Assembly: GCA_900544535.1 (NCBI GenBank)
Contig: UQVH01000006.1
Location: forward strand, 62,001 to 126,000
Direction of reading: 5' to 3'
Length of the DNA: 64,000 nucleotides
From: an uncultured Bacteroidales bacterium
Lineage (GTDB): Bacteria; Bacteroidota; Bacteroidia; Bacteroidales; Muribaculaceae
Below are positions 31,434-40,822 of the stretch, piece by piece. How positions within the stretch are numbered: the first letter of the stretch is position 1; the number at the start of each line of letters is the position of its first letter. The translations under genes were made by a program, and so were the position numbers. Below the pieces are notes generated by a model. It had not been told where the DNA came from, did not search any database, and saw nothing but the letters and a program-made list of their open reading frames with translations.

Positions 31434-33701
31434 ATGAATCCAATCAAAAAAACCATCGAGCTGCCTGACGGTCGCATTATCACATTAGAGACCGGCAAAC
31501 TTGCAAAGCAGGCCGATGGAGCGGTAGAACTGCGCATGGGCAACACTATGCTACTTGCGACAGTCGTAACGGCCAAGGAGGCCGGTGAGGGCGTTGATTT
31601 CATGCCTCTCCAAGTCGAGTACAAAGAAAAATTCTCTTCTAACGGACGTTTTCCCGGCGGCTTCCTCAAACGCGAAGGCCGTGCAAGCGACTATGAAATT
31701 CTGACTTCACGTCTGGTGGACCGCGTACTGCGCCCGCTTTTCCCTGACAATTACCACGCCGACACTTTCGTGCAGGTCACAATGTATTCCTCTGACGGTG
31801 TCGACATGCCCGACGCTCTCGCAGGTCTCGCAGCTTCGGCCGCACTTGCAGTGAGCGACATACCTTTCAACGGACCTATCTCAGAGGTCCGTGTAGCCCG
31901 CATTGACGGCAAATTCGTGATCGACCCCACTTTCGAACAGCTTGAAAAGGCAGATATGGAACTTATGGTCGGCGCCACCTACGACAACATCATGATGGTC
32001 GAAGGCGAAATGAACGAAGTTTCCGAAGCCGATCTTCTCGCCGCACTCCGCGCCGCTCATGACGCCATCAAGGTTCAGTGCAAGGCTCAGATGGAACTTG
32101 CCGAAGAAGTCGGCTCGACCGTCAAGCGCGAATACTGCCACGAAACCAACGACGAAGAACTCCGCAAGGACGTGCACGACAAGTGCTACGACAAAGCTTA
32201 TGCAATCGCCAAAGCCGGTTGTGCCGACAAGCACTGGCGTCAGGAGAGCTTCGACAAGATCTGCGAAGAATATATCGAATCGCTTCCCGAAGAAGAACGC
32301 GACGAAAAGACCGCAATGGTCAAGCGCTACTATCACGATGTAGAGAAAGAAGCCATGCGCCGCTGTGTGCTCGACGAAGGTATCCGCCTCGACGGCCGCA
32401 AGACCACCGAGATCCGTCCTATCTGGTGCGAGGTGGACTATCTGCCCGGACCTCACGGATCTGCAATCTTCACCCGTGGCGAGACTCAGTCGCTCGCAAC
32501 CGTAACCCTCGGCACCAAACTCGATGAGAAGATTCTCGACGACGTGCTCAACCAGGGCCGCGAACGTTTCCTTCTCCACTACAACTTCCCCCCCTTCTCC
32601 ACCGGCGAAGCCCGTCCCGTGCGTGGTGTAGGCCGTCGTGAAGTAGGTCACGGCAACCTCGCACACCGCGCCCTCAAGCGCATGTTCCCCGATGACTTCC
32701 CCTATGTATGCCGCATCGTCAGCGACATTCTTGAGTCAAACGGTTCATCGTCAATGGCAACCGTCTGCGCCGGCACCCTCTCGCTGCTCGATGCAGGCGT
32801 GAAGATGAAACGCCCTGTCAGCGGTATCGCCATGGGTCTCATCTCCGACGGCAACAAATATGCAGTCCTCTCCGACATCCTCGGCGACGAAGACCACCTC
32901 GGCGACATGGACTTCAAGGTGACCGGTACCCGCGAAGGCATCACCGCCACCCAGATGGACATCAAGTGCGACGGTCTCAGCTACGAGATCCTCGAAAAGG
33001 CGCTCAACCAGGCCAAAGAAGGCCGTCTCCATATCCTCGACAAGATCGAAGAGACAATCCCCGCTCCGCGCGAGGACTATAAGCCCCACGTACCCCGCAT
33101 CGTCACCATGCTCATCCCCAAAGAGCTGATCGGTGCAGTGATCGGCCCCGGCGGCAAGATCATCCAGGGAATCCAGGAAGCAAGCGGCGCTACCGTAAGC
33201 ATCGACGAGATCCCCGACGGAGGCTATATCGAGGTAGCTGCCTCGAACAAGGCATCTATCGACAAGGCTCTCGAAATGATCAACGCTATCGTCGAACTCC
33301 CCGAAGAGGGCAAGGTTTACCACGGCAAAGTGCGCTCAATCCTTGATTTCGGCGCGTTCGTGGAATTCATGCCCAACCGCGACGGCCTGCTCCACATCTC
33401 GGAAATATCATGGGACCGTCTCGAAAACATGGAGGCTTCCGGCCTCAAAGAAGGCGACGAACTCGAAGTCAAGCTCATCGAGATCGACAAGAAAACCGGT
33501 AAATACCGTCTCTCAATGCGTGCCCTTCAGCCCAAACCCGAAGGCTACGTAGAGCGCGAACGCGCACCCCGCGGCGAACGCGGCCCGCGTCGTGAAGGTG
33601 ACCGTCCCCGTCGCGAAGGTGATCGCGGACCACGCCGTGACGGCGACCGCGGACCCCGTCGTGAAAACAACGGCGGCAACCACGGAGCTCCCCGCAACTA
33701 A
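31434..33701 (+). CDS. pnp: Polyribonucleotide nucleotidyltransferase
   Basis: This 755-residue PNPase degrades RNA 3' to 5' with phosphate. It contains two RNase PH-like domains (first ~10-230; second ~325-550 with [15 protein letters not shown]), a KH domain with the [16 protein letters not shown] block (~555-615), and an S1 domain (~625-695; [15 protein letters not shown]). The C-terminal ~50 residues are an Arg/Gly/Asp-rich tail built of short repeats of the type [10 protein letters not shown], absent from the E. coli enzyme. A tail of this kind could bind RNA or bring partners (inference). Confidence 0.96.
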   Translation: MNPIKKTIELPDGRIITLETGKLAKQADGAVELRMGNTMLLATVVTAKEAGEGVDFMPLQVEYKEKFSSNGRFPGGFLKREGRASDYEILTSRLVDRVLRPLFPDNYHADTFVQVTMYSSDGVDMPDALAGLAASAALAVSDIPFNGPISEVRVARIDGKFVIDPTFEQLEKADMELMVGATYDNIMMVEGEMNEVSEADLLAALRAAHDAIKVQCKAQMELAEEVGSTVKREYCHETNDEELRKDVHDKCYDKAYAIAKAGCADKHWRQESFDKICEEYIESLPEEERDEKTAMVKRYYHDVEKEAMRRCVLDEGIRLDGRKTTEIRPIWCEVDYLPGPHGSAIFTRGETQSLATVTLGTKLDEKILDDVLNQGRERFLLHYNFPPFSTGEARPVRGVGRREVGHGNLAHRALKRMFPDDFPYVCRIVSDILESNGSSSMATVCAGTLSLLDAGVKMKRPVSGIAMGLISDGNKYAVLSDILGDEDHLGDMDFKVTGTREGITATQMDIKCDGLSYEILEKALNQAKEGRLHILDKIEETIPAPREDYKPHVPRIVTMLIPKELIGAVIGPGGKIIQGIQEASGATVSIDEIPDGGYIEVAASNKASIDKALEMINAIVELPEEGKVYHGKVRSILDFGAFVEFMPNRDGLLHISEISWDRLENMEASGLKEGDELEVKLIEIDKKTGKYRLSMRALQPKPEGYVERERAPRGERGPRREGDRPRREGDRGPRRDGDRGPRRENNGGNHGAPRN

Positions 33702-33815
33702 GGGAGAGTCCGGCTTTATGTAACTAAAAATGTGTAATTCCAAGTCCATAAACACAGTTTATTTTACACACTCTTAGTTAACCGAAACTGATATTAATTA
33801 CCATTGAATCAACGC

Positions 33816-33857
33816 CCCGGCGGGTTCCCCTTCACGGGAGTCCGCCGGGTTTCTTTT
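33816..33857 (+). terminator. Rho-independent terminator of pnp
   Basis: CCCGGCGG (33816-33823) pairs with CCGCCGGG (33842-33849) with an inner CCC/GGG pairing, then TTTCTTTT. Confidence 0.88.
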
Positions 33858-33894
33858 AAAGGTTGCCTAACAACCTCTTTAATTCCGGAAATCT

Positions 33895-34590
33895 ATGGAA
33901 GAGCAATTAAAAAACGTCCACATCGTCGTGGCTGCCGGGAGCGGCTCACGCTATGGAGGCAATCTACCCAAACAATTCTGCCTGCTGGACCAACGGCCAC
34001 TTCTGATGACCACACTCGAACGTCTCCACAGGCATACTCCCGACTGGGAACTTATCGTTGTGCTCAGCCCGGACATGACAGATCTCTGGAAATCAATGTG
34101 CACGGAGCATGACTTCTCTCTGCCACACCGCATTGTCGAAGGCGGTCCGACACGCGCCCACAGCGTCAGAAACGCTATCCGCACTCTCAACCCCGACAGC
34201 TACGGGCTGATCAGCGTCCACGACGCCGCCCGACCGATAGTCACAGACTCTCTGATCAGCAACCTGCTTGAAGCTCTTCCCGGAACCGACGGAGTGATAC
34301 CGTCGTGCCCAGTGACCGATTCGATACGCATCGTCGCAGCTGACGGATCGACAAAAGCTGTCGACCGCAAACTCTACCGCTCCGTGCAGACGCCACAGAT
34401 ATTCCCCGCCGCAAAGCTCGCCGAAGCTTACCGCCGGGAACTGCGGCCGGAATTTACGGACGACGCATCCGTCATGGAAGCGGCCGGTTTCTGCAATCTG
34501 CGGTTGACCGACGGTGACCCACACAACATAAAAGTCACCAATCCCGGCGACATGGCCGTTGCCGAAATCTACCTCTCCCTCACCGACTGA
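33895..34590 (+). CDS. ispD: 2-C-methyl-D-erythritol 4-phosphate cytidylyltransferase
   Basis: This 231-residue nucleotidyltransferase of the MEP isoprenoid pathway transfers CMP to methylerythritol phosphate. The N-terminal VVAAGSGSRYGGNLPKQF is the nucleotide-binding G-x-G-x-R-x3-K loop variant; SVHDAARPIV and RSVQTPQ are further family blocks. recG follows after 28 nt, so they are probably co-transcribed. No promoter of its own was found after the pnp terminator. Confidence 0.93.
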   Translation: MEEQLKNVHIVVAAGSGSRYGGNLPKQFCLLDQRPLLMTTLERLHRHTPDWELIVVLSPDMTDLWKSMCTEHDFSLPHRIVEGGPTRAHSVRNAIRTLNPDSYGLISVHDAARPIVTDSLISNLLEALPGTDGVIPSCPVTDSIRIVAADGSTKAVDRKLYRSVQTPQIFPAAKLAEAYRRELRPEFTDDASVMEAAGFCNLRLTDGDPHNIKVTNPGDMAVAEIYLSLTD

Positions 34591-34618
34591 ACATATCTGA
34601 CTGCGAAAACTTGCTGAA

Positions 34619-36712
34619 ATGGACCGTCTGAGGCATACTGATATAAAATTTCTGCGCGGAATGGGACCGAAACGTGCCGAGCTTTTGGATAAAAATCTCG
34701 GTATAAAGACGTTTCATGATCTTCTGTATCACTTTCCGACACATTACATCGACCGCCGCTCCGTCTACCGCATCATCGACTTCGCAGGCGATGACATGCC
34801 CTCGCTCCAGGTGCGCGGACGGTTCGTCAGCTTCAACGTCCAAGGAGAGGGAGCAAAAATGCGCCTCATCGGTCTTTTCTCAGACGGTTCCGGACTGATG
34901 GAAGTGGTCTGGTTCCAGCGCATCAAATCACTCAGACAGCTCTACCACACGGCAACCGAATATATCCTCTTCGGGAAACCCTCCAATTTCAACGGCCGCT
35001 GGAGCATGGTTCATCCCGAAGTAGACACTCCCGAAAACGCCACAGCCCAGGGGGGCTTCCGCGGTGTCTATCCGCTGACCGAGCAACTGCGCAACCGCGG
35101 CTTCTCGTCGCGTACTTTCGCAAACGCCGCCACCGAAATCCTGAGCGGCATACGGACCGTCTCCGAAACCCTCACCCCGCAGATCATCACCCGCCACCGC
35201 CTGATGGGACTGCATGAGGCCCTGACGGCCATCCACAGTCCGCAAAGTCCACAGCAGCTCGAACAGGCGCGCTTCCGGCTCAAATTTGAAGAACTCTTCT
35301 ATCTCCAGCTCGACATACAGCGCTATGTCCGTCGCAGAAACGGAACCATCAAAGGCTTCCTCTTTCCGCGTATAGGCCATTTCTTCAACACGTTCTATTC
35401 TCAGTTCCTCCCCTTCCCGCTGACCGGGGCGCAGAAAAGGGTCATCAAGGAAATCCGCGCCGACATGGCCACCGGCCGTCAGATGAACCGCCTGCTGCAA
35501 GGCGATGTGGGCTCCGGAAAGACTCTGGTAGCACTGCTGTGTATGCTGATAGCTCTCGACAACAATGCACAGGCGTGCCTGATGGCGCCGACCGAAATCT
35601 TAGCCACCCAGCATTTCGAAACCATCAGTTCGATGGTGGCGCCGATGGGCATCAACGTGAAACTGCTGACAGGCTCCACCCGCAAGAAAGCCCGCGAGGA
35701 GATACATTCGCAGCTTACCGACGGTTCGCTCCACATCCTGATCGGGACCCACGCGGTCATTGAGGACAATGTGAAGTTCAAAAACCTCGGTTTCATCGTC
35801 ATCGACGAGCAACACCGCTTCGGTGTGGCACAGCGCGCCCGGCTTTGGACCAAAAACATCATCCCGCCACACGTGCTTGTGATGACAGCCACACCGATCC
35901 CCCGCACCCTCGCCATGACGGTCTACGGCGATCTTGATGTCTCGGTCATCGACGAGCTTCCTCCCGGACGAAAGCCCGTGCAGACCCTTCTGCGCTACGA
36001 GGAAAACCGTTTTGCCACCTATCAGGGCATCGGACGGCAGCTGCGGCTCGGACGGCAGGTATACATAGTCTATCCGCTGATCAAAGAAAACGAGAAACTC
36101 GATCTCAAATCGCTTGAAGAGGGCTATGAGAATATCTGCGAGACATTCCGAGACTATAAGGTGGCTTTCGTCCACGGTCAGATGAAACCGCAGGAAAAGG
36201 AATATCAGATGGGACTTTTCGCTTCCGGAGAGGCACACATCCTCGTCGCGACTACCGTAATAGAAGTCGGGGTCAACGTTCCCAACGCAACCACCATGCT
36301 TATCGAAAACGCCGAACGATTCGGCCTCTCGCAGCTCCACCAGCTGCGCGGCCGCGTGGGCCGCGGCGAAGGTCAAAGCTACTGCATACTGATGTCGAAG
36401 CGGAAAATCGCCGCCGACACACGCAAGCGCCTTGAACTGATGACTTCCACCACCGACGGATTCGCCATTGCCGAAGCCGACATGCAGATGCGCGGTCCCG
36501 GCGACATCGAGGGCACCATGCAGAGCGGTATGCCGATAGACCTGCACATCGCCAATCTCGCCACCGACGGGCAGATCGTGCAGCTCGCTCGCGACACGGC
36601 CTGTGAGATACTTGACACGGACCCCGAACTCAGCAGCCCTGAGAACCGGCCCCTACTCGTCGAACTCTCCAATCTGACCACCCGTGTGCGCGACTGGTCG
36701 AGAATCTCATGA
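34619..36712 (+). CDS. recG: ATP-dependent DNA helicase RecG
   Basis: This 697-residue helicase remodels stalled replication forks and Holliday junctions. It has an N-terminal wedge/OB domain (~20-240), a helicase domain 1 with Walker A GDVGSGKT near residue 300 and Walker B DEQHRFG, and a helicase domain 2 with LHQLRGRVGRG. Length matches the family and there are no breaks. Confidence 0.95.
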   Translation: MDRLRHTDIKFLRGMGPKRAELLDKNLGIKTFHDLLYHFPTHYIDRRSVYRIIDFAGDDMPSLQVRGRFVSFNVQGEGAKMRLIGLFSDGSGLMEVVWFQRIKSLRQLYHTATEYILFGKPSNFNGRWSMVHPEVDTPENATAQGGFRGVYPLTEQLRNRGFSSRTFANAATEILSGIRTVSETLTPQIITRHRLMGLHEALTAIHSPQSPQQLEQARFRLKFEELFYLQLDIQRYVRRRNGTIKGFLFPRIGHFFNTFYSQFLPFPLTGAQKRVIKEIRADMATGRQMNRLLQGDVGSGKTLVALLCMLIALDNNAQACLMAPTEILATQHFETISSMVAPMGINVKLLTGSTRKKAREEIHSQLTDGSLHILIGTHAVIEDNVKFKNLGFIVIDEQHRFGVAQRARLWTKNIIPPHVLVMTATPIPRTLAMTVYGDLDVSVIDELPPGRKPVQTLLRYEENRFATYQGIGRQLRLGRQVYIVYPLIKENEKLDLKSLEEGYENICETFRDYKVAFVHGQMKPQEKEYQMGLFASGEAHILVATTVIEVGVNVPNATTMLIENAERFGLSQLHQLRGRVGRGEGQSYCILMSKRKIAADTRKRLELMTSTTDGFAIAEADMQMRGPGDIEGTMQSGMPIDLHIANLATDGQIVQLARDTACEILDTDPELSSPENRPLLVELSNLTTRVRDWSRIS

Positions 36713-37022
36713 TTTTAAACATCTTCTTAACATATCACCCCCAAACGCCCCTCCCCTTGACGTTTTTTAATGTCTTTTAGCGCTCCTGATTGCTTCAAAT
36801 GAGGCTTTCAGTTGTTCTAATAGTGTAAGTAAAGATAAAGAAGCAATAACAAGCAGGAAAATCTAAATTTACATCCCTCGTCCTCTTTACCGGGTTGTGA
36901 AACCAGGTTCTGAGGCTCTCATAAATAAATAGTTGAAACGTGAGGGGAGGAGTTAAGGCAGTTGTCTTAACTCCTCCTTTGTTATGCAGGGGCTACTGAT
37001 ATGCTTATTGTCCGGAGACTGT
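36713..37022. other. Intergenic region between convergent recG and gluQ
   Basis: This 310-bp gap ends in the terminator at 36946. The 230 nt before it hold no ORF with coding character and no canonical promoter. A small RNA ending at the terminator cannot be excluded. Confidence 0.4.
36946..36983 (+). terminator. Terminator between recG and gluQ
   Basis: GGAGGAGTTAAG (36946-36957) and CTTAACTCCTCC (36966-36977) form a perfect 12-bp stem with an 8-nt loop, followed by TTTGTT. Confidence 0.85.
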
Positions 37023-37997
37023 TCAGACAGTGATCATCTGAACCGGTCTGATACAGTCCCAGTCAAACAGCCCGACAAGCTCCTGAGGAGCGTACGCCGT
37101 TTCCTCACTGACAAGACCGGCGATCCGTGCAAGATGCCCGACAAGCTCTTCGGGGCGGAAGGTTTTCCGCAGTTCCTCCATGCTCATCGCGCTGTCGCGC
37201 TTCGAGAGTCTCTGTCCAGCCCGGTTGCCAAGCAGGGGCAAGTGGGCATAGTGCGGGGCTTTCACGCCCAAAAGTCCATAGAGATAGATCTGCTGTGCGG
37301 CCGACAGGAGCAGATCGTTGCCGCGCACCACTTCCGTAACCCCCATCAGGGCATCGTCGACGACAACCGCAAGCTGATAGGCCCAGGCTCCGTCGCCACG
37401 CCGGAGCACAAAATCGCCGCATCCGGTAGAGAGATTGACACGCTGCGGTCCATAGACCGTGTCGGTAAAACAGATTTCCCTGTCGGGGACATAGAGCCTT
37501 ACGGCAGGCGGGCGCACACTGTCGCGCAGTGGCGGTTCAGAACATGGAAGTGTGGCGGGACGGCATCGGCCGCCATATATTATGCGGCCGTCAGACTGAT
37601 GGGGAGCCTGCGTGGCCATTATGTCGGCGCGTGAGCAGAAGCATGGATAGGTATAGCCCGTGGATTGGAGTTTCCGCAGATATGCCTCGTAGATCTCTCC
37701 GCGGAGGCTTTGACGGTAAGGTCCTGACGGGCCTTTGTCATCCAGACCGCCTTCATCCCAGTCAAGACCGAGCCAGCGGAGGTCATCTTCAATCTGACGC
37801 GCATATTCGGTCCGTGAACGCTGCGGATCGAGATCTTCTATCCGCAGAATCCATTTTCCTCCCGATTTTCTTACGGACAACCAAGAGAGCAAGGCCGTGA
37901 ACAGATTGCCGAGGTGCATACGCCCGGTAGGAGACGGTGCGAAGCGCCCGACTGCGGGTGACGGGAAAGAAGAGTCGTTGTTGATCATTCCGCTCAT
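37023..37997 (-). CDS. gluQ: Glutamyl-Q tRNA(Asp) synthetase
   Basis: This 324-residue protein is a truncated glutamyl-tRNA synthetase that loads glutamate on queuosine in tRNA(Asp). It has RFAPSPTGRMHLGN (HIGH-type motif) and RLSKRDS (KMSKS-type) and lacks the anticodon-binding domain of GltX. The zinc-site cysteines YPCFCSRADI and YGGRC, typical of GluQ, are present. A -7 at 38020-38027 lies upstream. The first ATG is used; an ATG three codons later is possible. Confidence 0.92.
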   Translation of the reverse strand: MSGMINNDSSFPSPAVGRFAPSPTGRMHLGNLFTALLSWLSVRKSGGKWILRIEDLDPQRSRTEYARQIEDDLRWLGLDWDEGGLDDKGPSGPYRQSLRGEIYEAYLRKLQSTGYTYPCFCSRADIMATQAPHQSDGRIIYGGRCRPATLPCSEPPLRDSVRPPAVRLYVPDREICFTDTVYGPQRVNLSTGCGDFVLRRGDGAWAYQLAVVVDDALMGVTEVVRGNDLLLSAAQQIYLYGLLGVKAPHYAHLPLLGNRAGQRLSKRDSAMSMEELRKTFRPEELVGHLARIAGLVSEETAYAPQELVGLFDWDCIRPVQMITV

Positions 37998-38019
37998 TTC
38001 ATTTTTTCACTTTTCACTG

Positions 38020-38027
38020 CAAAGTTA
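38020..38027 (-). promoter_or_regulatory. -7 element of the gluQ promoter
   Basis: Reads TAACTTTG on the minus strand, giving a leader of about 15 nt. The -33 region is an A/T tract without TTG. Confidence 0.5.
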
Positions 38028-38136
38028 CGCAAGATCCGATTTTTTTTGAAAAAATTTTCCTCCATGATGCAAGATTTCAGAAGATGCGGATTTATACAGA
38101 CAAAGAACATCAATAAACCAATCCAACAAAAACGAT

Positions 38137-38877
38137 ATGAAAAAAGTAAAACACCTGCTCCCGATCGCCCTGCTCCTTTGCTCCGCAACTATGATGCAGT
38201 CATGTCTCGACAACGATGATGACGACAGATACGTCATCTGTCCCACTTCCCCCAACGCCCTTGTCACCGTCTGTCCCGCGGAAGACGGAAGTTTCGCCAT
38301 GATACTCGACGACAAGACCACACTCTACCCGACCAATATGCCCAAATCGCCTTTCGGGCAGAAAGAGGTGCGCGCATTGGTCAACTATACTCCTGTGGAT
38401 GCTTTCTATGGCGTTTCCGGCGTACAGATCAACCGCATCGACAGCATCCGGACCAAACTCCCTGTCGCAGATCTCGGAGAAAGCAACAACGAAACTTACG
38501 GGAACGATCCGATCGAAATTGTCAAAGACTGGGTGACCGTTGCCGAGGACGGCTATCTTACCCTGCGTGTCCGCACCGTATGGGGCCCCGGTAACCGTCC
38601 CCACTACCTGAACCTCGTCTCAGGCATGAATCCCGACGATCCTTTTGAAGTCGAATTGCGCCAGGATGCACAGGGCGATACCGAAGGCCGATTTGCCGAC
38701 GCGCTTATCGCATTCAACCTCAACGGTCTTTCCCGGTCAGAGAAACCCGTCAAGGTCAAGCTTCACTGGAACTCGTTCAGCGGTCCGAAATCGGCTGAAT
38801 TCGATCTGGCTCTCCGACCCGTCGCAGTGGAAGAGCACGAGACTTCAAATCTTATCCCGGCCGCATCGCTGCGATAA
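38137..38877 (+). CDS. NigD-like lipoprotein upstream of a sigma/anti-sigma pair
   Basis: This 246-residue lipoprotein has lipobox MQSC (Cys23) followed by LDNDDDD, a negatively charged start compatible with outer-membrane or surface export. The body matches the NigD-like family: an N-terminal beta domain (~30-95, with the typical DDKTTLYPTNMPKSPFGQKEVRALV block) and a C-terminal beta domain (~115-240). NigD-like proteins are Bacteroidota lipoproteins, first named from a bacteriocin-linked locus; their molecular role is unclear. It lies 58 nt before the ECF sigma gene on the same strand, so the three genes form a likely operon. No TAnnTTTG promoter is seen upstream, which would fit control by the ECF sigma itself (inference). 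Confidence 0.85.
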   Translation: MKKVKHLLPIALLLCSATMMQSCLDNDDDDRYVICPTSPNALVTVCPAEDGSFAMILDDKTTLYPTNMPKSPFGQKEVRALVNYTPVDAFYGVSGVQINRIDSIRTKLPVADLGESNNETYGNDPIEIVKDWVTVAEDGYLTLRVRTVWGPGNRPHYLNLVSGMNPDDPFEVELRQDAQGDTEGRFADALIAFNLNGLSRSEKPVKVKLHWNSFSGPKSAEFDLALRPVAVEEHETSNLIPAASLR

Positions 38878-38935
38878 AACACGAAACCTACGCATCCTCA
38901 CGTTAAAACTATAATCATCATCTCATACAGCGGTT

Positions 38936-39502
38936 TTGAACACAGCCGGCAACGAACACGAACTGTTGCAGCAAATCGGCAACAACGAGCCTGCGGCTAT
39001 GAGGCTGATATATTCCAGATATGTCAGGTACCTCACAGCCGTATGCTCACGCTATATCCGTAATGATGAGGACGTGAAGGATGTCCTTCAGGAAAGTTTT
39101 CTGAAAATTTTCGCATCGGTGGGCCGATTCTCATATAAAGGCGAAGGCTCTCTGAAAGCATGGATGACGAAAATCCTCGTCAACGAGGCTCTGAAACACA
39201 TAAACCATTCACAACGGATCGACTTCACGGAACTTCCCGACAATTTCACAGACACGGCGGACTGCGAAAACCGGGAATACGGGATATGTGATATTCCCGC
39301 ATCCGTGATCCATGAACTTATCCGCGGGCTGCCCGACGGCTACCGCGTCGTATTCAACCTCTATGCCATCGAAGGCAAGACACACCGCGAGATCGCCACG
39401 CTCCTCGGCATCGGCGAAAGCACATCGGCCTCGCAGTTTCACCGCGCAAAAGCGCTTCTCGCATCAAGAATCAAGGACTTTATAAACAGACGGTCATCAT
39501 GA
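38936..39502 (+). CDS. ECF RNA polymerase sigma factor (ECF21/Das-like)
   Basis: This 188-residue sigma factor has region 2 at ~10-85 (DEDVKDVLQESFLKIF and GSLKAWMTKILVNEALKH) and region 4 at ~125-180 (LPDGYRVVFNLYAIEGKTHREIATLLGI, then SASQFHRAKALL). The start must be TTG at 38936 or an internal codon, because an in-frame TAA lies at 38912 and no ATG precedes region 2. The stop overlaps the next start (ATGA at 39499-39502), coupling it to the anti-sigma gene. The region-4 pattern fits the ECF21 group paired with dual membrane-spanning anti-sigma factors (Das/Dma) in Bacteroides. It would be held inactive by the downstream protein. Confidence 0.9.
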   Translation: MNTAGNEHELLQQIGNNEPAAMRLIYSRYVRYLTAVCSRYIRNDEDVKDVLQESFLKIFASVGRFSYKGEGSLKAWMTKILVNEALKHINHSQRIDFTELPDNFTDTADCENREYGICDIPASVIHELIRGLPDGYRVVFNLYAIEGKTHREIATLLGIGESTSASQFHRAKALLASRIKDFINRRSS

Positions 39503-40773
39503 ACGACGACAAATGGCTAAAAGAGATACGCAACAAAATGGCTGACTTCGAGTCGGAAGAGCCTGCCGGACTCTGGCAGCAGATCGAGGAGCGCCACAAG
39601 AGCGTCACGGAGGACCGGCGCCGGAAACCGCGCGCCATCATACTCTCATGGCTCACAGCTGCCGCCGTGCTTGGCGCCATTTTATTCGGAGGCATCCGGC
39701 TTCTGAGAGAGGAGAACCACGTCGACATGACTCCCGTTCTGGCCGAAAACCAAGATCCGGCACAGTCCCCCACACAAACTTATGCTCCGCCGGCTACAAT
39801 CCGGACGATAAAAAATTCACATCCGACAGTTATAGCACAGCACACACCGGCCACTCATCCTGCCGCAGGAACTTACGGATATACTCCGGAGACTTCTGAT
39901 ATTGACGGGAATGCGGTTGCTGAAGCATCCGACGAACAGCCTCTCGCCGGACACAATGAAGACAGGCAACCGATTGAAAACAGACAGGCCAAAAGCATTT
40001 CAGAGCGTCAGACCGGCCTTTCGACTGCCACGGGCGAGGATCATACAACAGCCAGACCGATCAAACTCTCCGGCAAGCGTTTCTCGGTCGGAATATTCAC
40101 ATCCGGCACAATAGGGTATTCAACCTCAAACTCCGGATTTACGAATCTGAAATCTAACAGCGCATTTTGGGCCGATGATCCCGTGCTGAACCCTGACAAC
40201 GGCACCGAACTTCTGTCTTCCGCGGCAAATGCAAACGGCTATCGGAATCAGGGATTCAAAATGCAGCATCACCAGCCGATCCGCTTCGGTCTGTCGGTGA
40301 GCTATGATCTGACTCCCCGCCTGAGCATTGAGAGCGGACTGAGCTATTCAAGACTGAGTTCGGATGTGACAGCCGGAGATATCACATACTCCTACGCGGG
40401 CGAACAGACTCTTCACTATATAGGAGTGCCCCTGAATCTCAAATACCGCTTCGCTTCCTGGCACTCGTTTGATTTCTATGCGTCAGCAGGAGCATTAGCT
40501 GAAAAATGCGTTTCCGGAAAACTTTCCGGTCATGAAAGCGTCAACGGGCACCAGAACAGCAAAAAGACCTCCGACATACACGAAAAGCAATTGCAATATT
40601 CACTGAATGCGGCCGGCGGCATACAGCTTCGCCTTACCGACGATCTCGGCATTTACGCAGAACCGGGTATCAGCTATTATCTTGACAATGGTTCAAGCAT
40701 CAGTTCAATCCACAAAGAGCGCCCGCTGAATTTCGATCTCAACCTCGGCTTGCGTCTCAGCCTCGGCAAATGA
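39499..40773 (+). CDS. Dual membrane-spanning anti-sigma factor (Dma-like) with C-terminal outer-membrane beta-barrel
   Basis: This 424-residue protein has four parts. Residues 1-44 are a charged cytoplasmic anti-sigma-like segment (WLKEIRNKMADFE, then GLWQQIEER). Residues ~46-66 form one transmembrane helix preceded by RRRKPR (positive-inside). Residues ~67-190 are a Pro/Thr/Gln/Asn-rich linker without predicted fold. Residues ~193-424 are an outer-membrane beta-barrel with alternating amphipathic strands, ending NFDLNLGLRLSLGK. There is no cleavable signal peptide, so one chain would join cytoplasm, inner membrane, periplasm and outer membrane. This is the organisation reported for the Dma family, which controls sigma factor Das1 and vesicle production in Bacteroides thetaiotaomicron. 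It overlaps the ECF gene by 4 nt. The signal sensed and the regulon here are unknown. Confidence 0.85.
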   Translation: MNDDKWLKEIRNKMADFESEEPAGLWQQIEERHKSVTEDRRRKPRAIILSWLTAAAVLGAILFGGIRLLREENHVDMTPVLAENQDPAQSPTQTYAPPATIRTIKNSHPTVIAQHTPATHPAAGTYGYTPETSDIDGNAVAEASDEQPLAGHNEDRQPIENRQAKSISERQTGLSTATGEDHTTARPIKLSGKRFSVGIFTSGTIGYSTSNSGFTNLKSNSAFWADDPVLNPDNGTELLSSAANANGYRNQGFKMQHHQPIRFGLSVSYDLTPRLSIESGLSYSRLSSDVTAGDITYSYAGEQTLHYIGVPLNLKYRFASWHSFDFYASAGALAEKCVSGKLSGHESVNGHQNSKKTSDIHEKQLQYSLNAAGGIQLRLTDDLGIYAEPGISYYLDNGSSISSIHKERPLNFDLNLGLRLSLGK

Positions 40774-40796
40774 AAATAAAGCACGTGTATAGCAGA

Positions 40797-40822
40797 AGAG
40801 GCTGTCGTTCTCGACAGCCTCT
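40797..40822 (+). terminator. Hairpin after the anti-sigma gene
   Basis: AGAGGCTGTCG-TTCT-CGACAGCCTCT is a perfect 11-bp stem with a tetraloop 23 nt after the stop codon. No T tract follows, so it may act as a 3' protective stem rather than a classical terminator. Confidence 0.6.
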
